64,000 bases of DNA from Candidatus Pantoea formicae (GTDB taxonomy: Bacteria; Pseudomonadota; Gammaproteobacteria; Enterobacterales; Enterobacteriaceae). The notes under the pieces are model-generated. The model was not told where the DNA came from. It made no database searches and saw only the letters and a program-made list of their open reading frames with translations. A program made the position numbers and the translations under genes. Position 1 is the stretch's first letter, and each line of letters starts with the position of its first letter. Shown one piece after another: positions 26,801 through 34,481 of this stretch. Location: positions 1 through 64,000 of the forward strand of contig NZ_VWXD01000011.1 of NCBI RefSeq assembly GCF_011752625.1, in the 5' to 3' direction.

Positions 26801-27016
26801 ATGGCAGCACTGCTTGGTGCGCTGCCGTTGATGCTGGCTTCGGGTTCTGGTGCAGAACTGCGTCAACCACTGGGCTTGGTGATCGTTGGCGGGTTGATTG
26901 TCAGCCAGGTATTGACGCTGTTCTCCACGCCGGTGATCTACCTGTGGTTTGATGGTATCGCGCAGCGTGGCAAGCGCTATATGCAGCGTAAACAGCAGCA
27001 GGCGCGGGGCGAGTAA
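23816..27016 (+). CDS. mdtB: RND pump subunit MdtB-like, with a Ser/Thr-rich insertion
   Basis: A 1066-residue RND subunit (E. coli MdtB is 1040), starting MNPSRLFIQRPVATILLMVGVLI and carrying the proton-relay pair in GFVIDDAIVVVENISRR. With MdtC it forms the heterotrimer that exports bile salts and novobiocin in E. coli. Residues about 777-814 are an unusual low-complexity run of Ser and Thr in the second periplasmic loop, between YLPVTS and GMVKLTSIATI, accounting for most of the extra length. The DNA under it has a 16-bp direct repeat (26163 and 26187), pointing to repeat expansion. The stop overlaps the mdtC start (TAATG). Confidence 0.92.
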   Translation: MNPSRLFIQRPVATILLMVGVLIAGIFAYKFLSTSALPQVDYPTIQVTTLYPGASPDVMASSVTSPLERQLGQMAGLSQMTSTSSGGSSIITLKFSLDLSLDVAEQEVQAAINAANNLLPTDLPNPPTYKKVNPADTAVITLAASSDNLPLTQVQDLVNTRVALKLSQINGVGMVTLAGGHQPAIRVQMDPKALAAHNLSLEDVNTLISNSNVNGSKGGFDGKYHSVTIDANDQLRTADEYGNLIITYQNGAALRLKDIAHIEQGPENSFQSAWANNSPAIVISVQRQPGANVIQVVDSIKAQLPTLQAALPDGVKMTILSDRTQTIRASISDVQFELMLSVALVVMVTFMFLRNVAATLIPSVAVPLSLIGTFGVMYLADFSLNNLSLMALTIATGFVIDDAIVVVENISRRLEEGETPMQAALKGSQQIGFTIISLTFSLIAVLIPLLFMGDVVGRLFREFAITLAVSILVSMVVSLTLTPMLCAYLLQHIPEEKQSRFSRKGGELFDKLVRGYDRLLTVVLNHQKLTLLVALATFALTALLYIAIPKGFFPTQDTGLIQGVTVASQDVSFSEMSKRQQALAKVILQNPSVDSLSSTIGIDGSNTSLNSGRIQINLKAFGERDDKADVVIKQLQQADQQVAGIQLYLQPAQDLTVNDQVTPSQYQFTLDDADSENLVSWTPKMVAALQKRPEFNGVVSNLQDQGRVAYVELNRDKAARYGITASDVDTALYNSFGQRLVSTIFTQANQYRVVLEVAPQYQQSPASFDDVYLPVTSSTSSSTSSSSSTTSSSSSSSTSTSSSDSDSTTTGMVKLTSIATIHERTGSLMHMRLNQFPAVMVSFNLNSGYSLEDGQKAIAEVTQQLNLPSSITLRYQGETSAFQSATGNTLWLILAALITMYVVLGILYESFIHPVTILSTLPSAAVGALLTLLLAGSEFSLIALIGVILLIGIVKKNAIMMIDFALEAENKQRMSPRDAIHQACLLRFRPILMTTMAALLGALPLMLASGSGAELRQPLGLVIVGGLIVSQVLTLFSTPVIYLWFDGIAQRGKRYMQRKQQQARGE

Positions 27017-30000
27017 TGAATTTTACCCGGCTGTTTATCTTCCGCCCAGTCGCCACGCTGTTGCTGACGTTGGCGATCATGTTGCTGGGTGCGTTGGGCT
27101 ATCGGCTGCTGCCGGTAGCCCCGCTGCCGCAAGTGGATTTCCCGACCATCATGGTCAGCGCCAGCTTGGCCGGTGCCAGTCCAGAAACCATGGCGGCGAC
27201 CGTCGCCACGCCGCTGGAACGTTCATTGGGGCAAATTGCAGGCGTCACCGAAATGACCTCGACCAGCTCTCAAGGGTCTACCAGTGTCATTTTGCAGTTT
27301 GACCTCGACCGCGATATCAATGGTGCTGCGCGTGATGTGCAGGCGGCGATCAATGCCGCGCGCAGCCTGCTGCCGAGCGCCATGGAATCCCTGCCGACCT
27401 ATCGCAAAGCCAACCCGTCCGATGCGCCGATTGTGATGCTGGCGCTCACGTCAGCCACGCGCACGCCGGGTGAGCTTTACGATCTGGCCGAGAGCAAAAT
27501 CGAGCAGGCCATGGGGCAGGTTAAAGGTGTGGGGGAAGTGTCGCTGATGGGCAGTGCGCTGCCAGCGGTGCGCATCGATCTGCAACCGCTCAAGCTTTCG
27601 CAGTACGGCATTTCGCTGGATACGGTGCGTGAAGCCATCGCCAACAGTACCACCAACAAGCCTAAAGGCATTCTGGAGGGCAGCAACCAATCATGGGTGG
27701 TGGACAGTAACGGCCAACTGGATAAAGCCGCGCAGTATCAGAATTTGATCGTGACCTATAAGGACGGCAAAGCCGTGCGCCTGCATGATGTCGCGACGGT
27801 ATATGACTCGGTGGAAGATCAGTATCAGGCGGGATTCCTTAATTCACAGCCCTCGGTCATGGTCGGGATTAAGCGTCAGGCCGGTGCCAATATGCTCGAC
27901 ACCATTGATGCCATCAAGGCGCAGCTTCCGGCGCTGGAAAAAGACCTGCCAGCTGATACCCAGTTGAAAGTGGTAGTAGACCGTTCCCCTACAGTGCGTG
28001 AATCACTGTATGACACCGAAGAGACGCTGTTGATTGCCACATTGCTGGTGATCGCCGTGGTATTTGTGTTCCTGCGCAATGTCCAGGCGGTGATTATTCC
28101 GGCCCTGGCGCTGCCCGTCTCGCTAATTGGTACCTGTGCGGTGATGTATCTGCTGGGCTACAGCCTCGATAACCTGTCATTAATGGCGTTGATCATCGCC
28201 ACCGGTTTCGTGGTAGATGATGCGATTGTGGTGCTGGAAAACATTACGCGCCATATCGAAGAAGGCTTAAGCCCGTTGCGCGCAGCGCTGAAAGGCGCGC
28301 AGGAAGTGAGTTTCACCGTGCTGTCGATGACCATGTCGCTGGTGGCGGTGTTTATTCCGATCCTGTTGATGGGCAGTATCGTGGGGCGCTTGTTCCGCGA
28401 GTTTGCGGTGACATTGACCATCTCGCTGCTGATCTCGATGTTTGTTTCACTCAGCCTGACGCCGATGCTGTGTGCACGGCTGCTGAAGCCAAAACCTAAA
28501 GTCAGTAAACGCCCACACCCGGTTTACCAGTTTATCGAAAACCAGCTGAATGGATTGCTGGCGGCCTACTCGCGCGGGTTGGCGTGGGTGATGGCGCACC
28601 AGAAGATCACGATGTTCAGCCTGGTGCTGACGGTGCTGTTGAATCTGTTTCTGTTCTCCGTAGTACAGAAGGGCTTCTTCCCCAATCAGGATACTGGGCT
28701 GCTGATGGGGGCTTTGCGCGCTGACCAAAACATCTCATTCCAGGCGATGAAGCCGAAGATGCTGGAGTTCACCAAGATCATTCAGTCCGATCCCGCGGTG
28801 GAGAGCGTGATGTCCTCAATGGGCAGCGGCATGTTTGGCTCACGTAACAGCGCCAACTTCTTTGTTCGTCTGAAGGATTTCAGCGATCGTGATGCGACGG
28901 CCACCGAAGTCGCCAACCGACTGAGCCTGAAAACCAGCCATATTGCCGGTGCGCAGATGTTCCTGATGGCGGCGCAGGACCTGCATATTGGTGGGCGCAG
29001 CGCCAATGCGACGTATCAATACAGCTTGCAGGCGGACGATCTCGATCTGCTGCGTGTCTGGACGCCGAAAGTGCAGGCGGCGCTGGCGGCAATCCCGCAG
29101 CTCAACAGCGTGGATTCCGATTCGCAAACCGGTGGACAGGAAGTGGTGATCAATATCGACCGCGACCGCGCTAAACGGCTTGGCGTGAATGTGCAAATGC
29201 TGGACACCATGCTCAATAATGCCTTCAGCCAGCGCCAGGTCGCTACGCTCTATCACACGCTGAATCAGTATCATGTGGTGATGTCATTGCAGGACAGCTA
29301 CACGCGCGATCCAGAAATTCTGAAAGAGCTGTATGTGATTAACGACAGCGGCGATCGTGTGCCGCTCTCCGCTTTCGCCAGCTTCAAGGGCGGCAACGCA
29401 CCGCTGTCGGTGGCGCACCAGGGGCAGTCGGCCACCAGCACCGTGGCCTTTAACCTGAATGACGGCGTGTCGCTAGAGCAGGCGCAGGTACTGATCAAGC
29501 AGGCGATGGCTAAACTGGGGTTACCGTCCACCATTCAGGCTGGGTTCGCTGGCACCGCTGCGGCTTTCACCCAGCTCACTGCCACCATGCCGTGGTTGAT
29601 TATTGCGGCGCTGGCGGCGGTGTATATCGTGCTCGGTGTGCTGTATGAGAGCTATATCCATCCGTTGACCATTCTCTCAACGCTGCCTTCGGCGGGCGTT
29701 GGCGCACTGTTATTGTTGCTGCTCACCAACACGCAACTCACGGTGATCGCCTTGATCGGTATTATTCTGCTGATCGGCATTGTGAAAAAGAACGCCATCA
29801 TGATGATCGATTTCGCCATTCATGCCGAACGCACGCAAGGGATGTCGCCGCAGCAGGCGATTACCCAAGCCTGCTTGATGCGTTTCCGTCCCATTATGAT
29901 GACCACGCTGGCAGCCTTTTTCGGTGCGTTGCCGCTGGCATTGGGCAGCGGCGGCGATGCGGATTTACGTAGCCCACTTGGGCTAGCGATTGCAGGCGGT

Positions 30001-30117
30001 CTGGCGCTGAGCCAACTGCTGACCCTGTTTACTACGCCGGTTGTTTATCTCTGGCTTGATCGTTTAAGCCGTGCCACCAAACGTCAGTGGCAGCGGTTGC
30101 GTCATGTGGAATCCTGA
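27016..30117 (+). CDS. mdtC: RND pump subunit MdtC-like
   Basis: A 1033-residue RND subunit (E. coli MdtC is 1025), starting MNFTRLFIFRPVATLLLTLAIML, with the DD pair in GFVVDDAIVVLENITRH and the C-terminal GIVKKNAIMMIDFAI signature. It pairs with MdtB. In E. coli the BC complex needs both subunits, with proton translocation mainly through MdtB and substrate binding in MdtC. It has no Ser-rich insertion like its partner. The channel gene begins within a few bases of its stop. Confidence 0.92.
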   Translation: MNFTRLFIFRPVATLLLTLAIMLLGALGYRLLPVAPLPQVDFPTIMVSASLAGASPETMAATVATPLERSLGQIAGVTEMTSTSSQGSTSVILQFDLDRDINGAARDVQAAINAARSLLPSAMESLPTYRKANPSDAPIVMLALTSATRTPGELYDLAESKIEQAMGQVKGVGEVSLMGSALPAVRIDLQPLKLSQYGISLDTVREAIANSTTNKPKGILEGSNQSWVVDSNGQLDKAAQYQNLIVTYKDGKAVRLHDVATVYDSVEDQYQAGFLNSQPSVMVGIKRQAGANMLDTIDAIKAQLPALEKDLPADTQLKVVVDRSPTVRESLYDTEETLLIATLLVIAVVFVFLRNVQAVIIPALALPVSLIGTCAVMYLLGYSLDNLSLMALIIATGFVVDDAIVVLENITRHIEEGLSPLRAALKGAQEVSFTVLSMTMSLVAVFIPILLMGSIVGRLFREFAVTLTISLLISMFVSLSLTPMLCARLLKPKPKVSKRPHPVYQFIENQLNGLLAAYSRGLAWVMAHQKITMFSLVLTVLLNLFLFSVVQKGFFPNQDTGLLMGALRADQNISFQAMKPKMLEFTKIIQSDPAVESVMSSMGSGMFGSRNSANFFVRLKDFSDRDATATEVANRLSLKTSHIAGAQMFLMAAQDLHIGGRSANATYQYSLQADDLDLLRVWTPKVQAALAAIPQLNSVDSDSQTGGQEVVINIDRDRAKRLGVNVQMLDTMLNNAFSQRQVATLYHTLNQYHVVMSLQDSYTRDPEILKELYVINDSGDRVPLSAFASFKGGNAPLSVAHQGQSATSTVAFNLNDGVSLEQAQVLIKQAMAKLGLPSTIQAGFAGTAAAFTQLTATMPWLIIAALAAVYIVLGVLYESYIHPLTILSTLPSAGVGALLLLLLTNTQLTVIALIGIILLIGIVKKNAIMMIDFAIHAERTQGMSPQQAITQACLMRFRPIMMTTLAAFFGALPLALGSGGDADLRSPLGLAIAGGLALSQLLTLFTTPVVYLWLDRLSRATKRQWQRLRHVES

Positions 30118-30120
30118 TTG

Positions 30121-31515
30121 ATGAAAATGTCTGTGAAAATAGTGCCGGTGCTAATGGCGATGCTGTTGGCGGGTTGTGCCGTTGGTCCTGATTATCAACG
30201 CCCTTCGATGGCGATGCCTACGCACTTTAAAGAGGCCAAAGGTTGGCAGCAGGCGACACCTCAGGATGCGCAAAGCAAGGGGGAGTGGTGGTTGGTGTAT
30301 CACGACGCTACGCTGAGCAGTCTGCTGAGCCAGGTCAGTATCTCTAACCAGAACGTTGCCAGCTATGCGGCCCAGTATCGTGAAGCACAGGCGCTGACTT
30401 CACAGTCGCGTGCGGCACTGTTCCCGTCGGTCAGCTACGATGCGAGCACCACCCGCAGCGGCAGCCGTGCCAGCGCCACGGGACAGCGCAGCGTGAGCAA
30501 CGCGCATGCCGCCGATCTCAGCGCCAGTTGGGAATTGGATTTGTGGGGCAAGCTACGCCGCACGCTGGAAGAGAGCAAAGCCAGTGCGCAGGCCAGCAAG
30601 GCAGAATTAGCCAATATCACGTTGAGCGCGCAGTCGGAGCTGGCGCAGGACTATTTCCAGCTGCGTATCATTGACGAGAAGATTGCGCTTTATCAACGCA
30701 GTATCGACGCTTATCAGCGCTATCTCACCGTGATTCAAAACAAGTATTCGGCGGGTAGCGAATCGCGCGCCACTTTGGCGCAAGCACAGATGCAGCTGGA
30801 AAGCGCACGCGCCTCCGCTCAGGATTACCAGTGGCAGCGTGCTCAGGCTGAGCACGCCATTGCGCTGTTGTTAGGCCGTGCGCCAGCTGATTTCTCTCTA
30901 CCAGTGGCGAAGCTGGATGCGACGTTACCGGCTATACCTAACAGTCTGCCTTCAGCGTTGCTACAGCGCCGTCCAGATATTGCCTATGCCGAGCGCAACG
31001 TCGCGGCGGCCAATGCGGCGGTCGGCGTGGCGATTGCCGGTTATTATCCTGATCTGACGTTAAGCGCCAGCGGCGGGGTCAGTTCGTCAGCCATTAATAG
31101 CCTGTTCTCTCTGCCCAATCGTGTTTGGTCGTTGGGACCGGAGTTGAGCGGTACGCTGTTGGACTTCGGCGCCACCTCGGCAAAAGTGGAACAGGCGCGT
31201 GCCGCCTATGACGCGAGCGTGGCGGATTATCGCCAATCAGTGCTGACGGCGATGGGGGAAGTGGAAGATTATCTGGTGCAGTTGAACACCCTACAGGGCG
31301 AGATTGCCTCGCAGCAGTTGGCAACCAATGCCGCACAGGAATCAGCGCGTGTGACGCGTAACCAGTACGATGCCGGGATGATTGATTATCTCGATGTCGC
31401 CACCACCGAAAACAGCAGTTTGAGTGCGCAGCAGAGCTTGTTGTCATTGCAGAGTACGCAGTGGGTCAGCAGTGTCGAATTGATTGCCGCACTGGGCGGG
31501 GGCTGGCAGGGGTAA
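30121..31515 (+). CDS. RND outer-membrane factor lipoprotein of the MdtABC-like system
   Basis: A 464-residue NodT/OprM-type channel with lipobox LLAGC in the signal, followed by AVGPDYQRPSMAMPTHFKEA and the two OEP repeats (LLQRRPDIAYAERNVAAANAAVGVAIAGYYPDL). It lies directly after mdtC, with the ATG at 30121 (a TTG just before it is unlikely). E. coli mdtABC uses TolC and has mdtD-baeSR here, so this operon is a self-sufficient four-gene variant. It ends at the edge of an 0.8 kb non-coding stretch. Confidence 0.9.
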   Translation: MKMSVKIVPVLMAMLLAGCAVGPDYQRPSMAMPTHFKEAKGWQQATPQDAQSKGEWWLVYHDATLSSLLSQVSISNQNVASYAAQYREAQALTSQSRAALFPSVSYDASTTRSGSRASATGQRSVSNAHAADLSASWELDLWGKLRRTLEESKASAQASKAELANITLSAQSELAQDYFQLRIIDEKIALYQRSIDAYQRYLTVIQNKYSAGSESRATLAQAQMQLESARASAQDYQWQRAQAEHAIALLLGRAPADFSLPVAKLDATLPAIPNSLPSALLQRRPDIAYAERNVAAANAAVGVAIAGYYPDLTLSASGGVSSSAINSLFSLPNRVWSLGPELSGTLLDFGATSAKVEQARAAYDASVADYRQSVLTAMGEVEDYLVQLNTLQGEIASQQLATNAAQESARVTRNQYDAGMIDYLDVATTENSSLSAQQSLLSLQSTQWVSSVELIAALGGGWQG

Positions 31516-31634
31516 TTACAATAGATACAGGCCGCCATCAACGGTGTAATGCTTTTCAGTGGCGGTTCTGTTAGATAGTAAAGGCTGTTATTTTTCAGGA
31601 ATAGTAGCTTGTTTCTAATACGCGCCTAAGTGCG

Positions 31635-31838
31635 GGCCACAGCGCCTCTGCTGCTGCCGGGCCGTCCTCGCGCCGCTTCGCGGTGCCTTCAGCTGCAACG
31701 TCGTGCCGGCCGGAACGTTCGGGTACGGCCGTCCTGGCCTACCCGAACTGCCTGTCGCATCCCTGCGCCTGGCTCCTGGCACAACGTCTCCGCCTCAGCG
31801 CTGCGAATAGCCCTTGCAGCATCAGAGGCGCTGTGGCC
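31635..31838. repeat. large imperfect palindrome, element 1
   Basis: The outer arms of 22 bases (31635-31656 and 31817-31838) are complementary at 21 positions. Nested inside are GTTCGGGTA/TACCCGAAC, CCGC-TTC-GCGG and AACGTCGTGCC against GGCACAACGTC. The nesting suggests a folded RNA or a non-autonomous palindromic element. I do not recognise the family. Confidence 0.6.
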
Positions 31839-31927
31839 TCAGACAATGTGCCCTTTGTGGCAGTAAAAGCGCTATCGCCTGAGTCATCGTGCCCTTTCAA
31901 ACAGCGTACACGGATGTTAGCAAGCAG

Positions 31928-32120
31928 GCTGGTGCCGCTCTGGGGATGGCATTTCGCAGCGCTGAACGGAATGAGGAAGCCAGGAGAGCCAGCATGGATG
32001 CTGGCGAAAGGTGCAGCCGGGACAGGGAAAGTCCCGTCTGCACCGGTCCGTCAGGCGGACGAGTGAAGTGAAGGCACCGCGTCAGCGGCGCGAGGACCGC
32101 CAGCCCCAGAGCGGCACCAG
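31928..32120. repeat. large palindrome with serial hairpins, element 2
   Basis: Perfect 17-base outer arms CTGGTGCCGCTCTGGGG and CCCCAGAGCGGCACCAG enclose consecutive hairpins: GCCAGCAT/ATGCTGGC, GGTGCAG/CTGCACC with inner GGGAC/GTCCC, and GTCCG/CGGAC. I do not recognise it as a named RNA family. Confidence 0.6.
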
Positions 32121-32174
32121 ACTGCGTTATCACTTGTGCCATCAGTCCAGAGCGGCACCAGACTGCGTTATCAC
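32106..32174. repeat. 28-bp perfect direct repeat, two copies
   Basis: The sequence starting CCAGAGCGGCACCAGACTGC occurs at 32106-32133 and again, identically over 28 bases, at 32147-32174 (period 41). The first copy supplies the right arm of the palindrome at 31928-32120. Confidence 0.85.
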
Positions 32175-32330
32175 CAAATGCTTATCGAAAACATCGCACT
32201 AGTAAGTGTGACCCTATATTAAGTCTTTAGATGCATCAGGATTCATCACGATAAATCACCGCGCCACTTGTCGAAAATCGCCAGATCCTGCAAGGTAAGC
32301 GCCATATTTTATCGCTGCTAAGGAGCTGGC

Positions 32331-34481
32331 ATGCTATTTACCGTTCTACGTTTCCTCTGTCGCCTGTTATGGCGTGTGGAACTGCGTGGTGATCTCACTG
32401 CCCTGCATAAAGAGAAAGTGCTGATCACCCCTAACCACATGTCATTCCTGGATGGCGTGTTGGTGGCACTGTTTCTGCCCATCAGACCGGTGTTCGCCGT
32501 TTACTCGTCGATCAGCGATCAATGGTTTATGCGCCTCCTCAAGCCAATCATTGATTTTGTCCCACTCGATCCCACCAAACCGATGTCAATCAAGCATCTG
32601 GTGCGCATGATCAACGAAGGGCGTCCTGTGGTGATCTTCCCGGAAGGGCGTATCACGGTGACGGGCTCGCTGATGAAGATCTACAGTGGGGCCGGTTTTG
32701 TGGCGGCGAAATCGGGCGCCAGCGTCGTGCCGATGCGTATTGAAGGTGCGGAATACACGCCGTTTGGGCGTTTGGCAGGGGTATTTAAACGTCGCCTGTT
32801 CCCACGTATTACCCTGAGCGTATTGCCTGCTACCGTCATCCCAATGCCTGAAGCCAAACGCGCGCGCGATCGCCGCGTACTGGCGGGTGAGCACTTACAT
32901 CACGTGATGATGGAAGCGCGTATGGCTGTGCGTCCACGTGAAACCCTGTTCGAGGCATTTCTCAATGCGCGTCAGCGCTATGGACTCACCAAACCCTGCA
33001 TTGAAGACGTCAACTTCAAAACCGACAGCTACACCGGGTTGCTGAAGAAGTCGCTGGGGGTGGGCCGAATTTTGGAGCGCTACAGCCAGCAGGGCGAATA
33101 CGTGGGGCTGTTATTGCCCAATGCCACCGTCACGGCGGCGGCGATTCTCGGTGCTTCGCTGCGGGGCCGCATCCCGGCGATGCTGAACTACACGGCGGGC
33201 GTCAAGGGTATGCGCGCCGCACTCACCGCTTCTCAGGTCAAAACGGTGTTTACCTCGCGCCAGTTCTTGGAGAAAGGCAACCTGTGGCATTTACCGCAGG
33301 GCTTAACCGAGGTGCAGTGGATTTACCTGGAAGATCTCAAAGATACCGTCACGCTCAAAGATAAACTCTGGATTCTGGCGCACCTGTTAATGCCACGCCG
33401 CGCACAAGTGCAACAGCAGCCGGAAGATGCCGCTATGGTGCTGTTCACTTCCGGCTCTGAAGGCAATCCAAAAGGTGTCGTCCACTCACACAAAAGCCTG
33501 CTGGCTAACGTTGAACAGATTCGTACCGTGGCAGATTTTACCCCGCGTGACCGCTTTATGTCGGCGTTGCCGCTGTTCCATGCTTTCGGCCTGACTGTCG
33601 GGCTGTTTACGCCGCTGTTAACGGGCGCGCAGGTGTTCCTCTATCCCAGCCCGTTACATTATCGCATTGTGCCGGAGCTGGTATATGACCGTAACTGTAC
33701 CGTGCTGTTTGGCACCTCGACCTTCCTGGGTAACTATGCCCGCTTTGCCAGCCCGTATGACTTTGCACGCTTGCGCTACGTAGTGGCGGGTGCGGAGAAA
33801 TTGCAGGAAGGCACGCGCCAGATTTACATGGAGAAATACGGTATTCGTATTCTGGAAGGCTACGGCGTCACCGAATGTGCGCCAGTGGTGGCCATCAACG
33901 TGCCGATGGCAGCCAAAAGCCACACTGTGGGCCGTATCCTGCCGGGTATGGATTCACGATTGATCTCCGTGCCGGGCATTGAGCAGGGCGGACGCTTGCA
34001 ACTGCGTGGGCCTAACGTGATGAATGGCTATCTACGCGTTGAGAACCCCGGTGTGCTGGAGAAGCCGGTGGCGGACAACGGCGAAGGCGAGATGGAGCCA
34101 GGTTGGTACGATACCGGTGACATCGTCAGCTTTGATGAGGGCGGTTTCTGCCAGATTCAGGGACGTGCGAAACGCTTCGCGAAAATCGCCGGTGAGATGG
34201 TATCACTGGAGATCGTTGAGCAGATCGCGCTGAAAGCCTCGGGTGAGAAACAACATGCTGCATCGTTGCGCCCTGATGGCAATCGCGGTGAAGCCTTAGT
34301 GCTGTTTACCACCGACAGCGAGCTGAGTCGCGACCGGCTGCAAAAGGCTGCGCGTGAAATCGGTGCGCCAGAACTGGCAGTGCCGCGTGATATTCGAATC
34401 ATGAAACAACTGCCGCTGCTGGGTAGTGGTAAACCCGATTACGTTAGCCTGAAACAACTGGCAGAAGAGGAACAAGCATGA
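32331..34481 (+). CDS. aas: Aas: 2-acylglycerophosphoethanolamine acyltransferase / acyl-ACP synthetase
   Basis: A 716-residue bifunctional inner-membrane enzyme. The N-terminal PlsC-type acyltransferase has H36-X4-D41 (NHMSFLD) and FPEG at 103-106. The C-terminal half is an AMP-forming acyl-ACP synthetase, with the ATP site LFTSGSEGNPKG near residue 371 and YGVTECAP. It re-acylates lysophosphatidylethanolamine brought in by LplT. Length matches E. coli Aas (719). An AAGGAG site precedes the ATG. The TGA overlaps the lplT ATG by 4 bases. Confidence 0.95.
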   Translation: MLFTVLRFLCRLLWRVELRGDLTALHKEKVLITPNHMSFLDGVLVALFLPIRPVFAVYSSISDQWFMRLLKPIIDFVPLDPTKPMSIKHLVRMINEGRPVVIFPEGRITVTGSLMKIYSGAGFVAAKSGASVVPMRIEGAEYTPFGRLAGVFKRRLFPRITLSVLPATVIPMPEAKRARDRRVLAGEHLHHVMMEARMAVRPRETLFEAFLNARQRYGLTKPCIEDVNFKTDSYTGLLKKSLGVGRILERYSQQGEYVGLLLPNATVTAAAILGASLRGRIPAMLNYTAGVKGMRAALTASQVKTVFTSRQFLEKGNLWHLPQGLTEVQWIYLEDLKDTVTLKDKLWILAHLLMPRRAQVQQQPEDAAMVLFTSGSEGNPKGVVHSHKSLLANVEQIRTVADFTPRDRFMSALPLFHAFGLTVGLFTPLLTGAQVFLYPSPLHYRIVPELVYDRNCTVLFGTSTFLGNYARFASPYDFARLRYVVAGAEKLQEGTRQIYMEKYGIRILEGYGVTECAPVVAINVPMAAKSHTVGRILPGMDSRLISVPGIEQGGRLQLRGPNVMNGYLRVENPGVLEKPVADNGEGEMEPGWYDTGDIVSFDEGGFCQIQGRAKRFAKIAGEMVSLEIVEQIALKASGEKQHAASLRPDGNRGEALVLFTTDSELSRDRLQKAAREIGAPELAVPRDIRIMKQLPLLGSGKPDYVSLKQLAEEEQA

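Larger units (their letters stand above)
31516..32330. other. 0.8 kb gene-free stretch with two large inverted-repeat elements upstream of aas
   Basis: Short open frames occur on both strands, but none has a ribosome site with a recognisable product, and they cross the repeats without regard to frame. The stretch contains two big hairpin elements (31635-31838 and 31928-32120), a 19-base imperfect direct repeat (31838 and 31879) and a 28-base perfect direct repeat (32106 and 32147), both with a 41-base period. The last 130 bp before aas look like ordinary promoter sequence. Confidence 0.7.

Noticed and set aside
31838..32187. CRISPR array suggested by the 41-bp period of repeats
   Set aside because: There are only two copies in each set, the two repeat sequences differ, and no cas genes are present.
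31630..32202. Several 60-130 codon open frames in the stretch upstream of aas
   Set aside because: They run through inverted and direct repeats, overlap each other and show no family features. The repeats explain the open frames.
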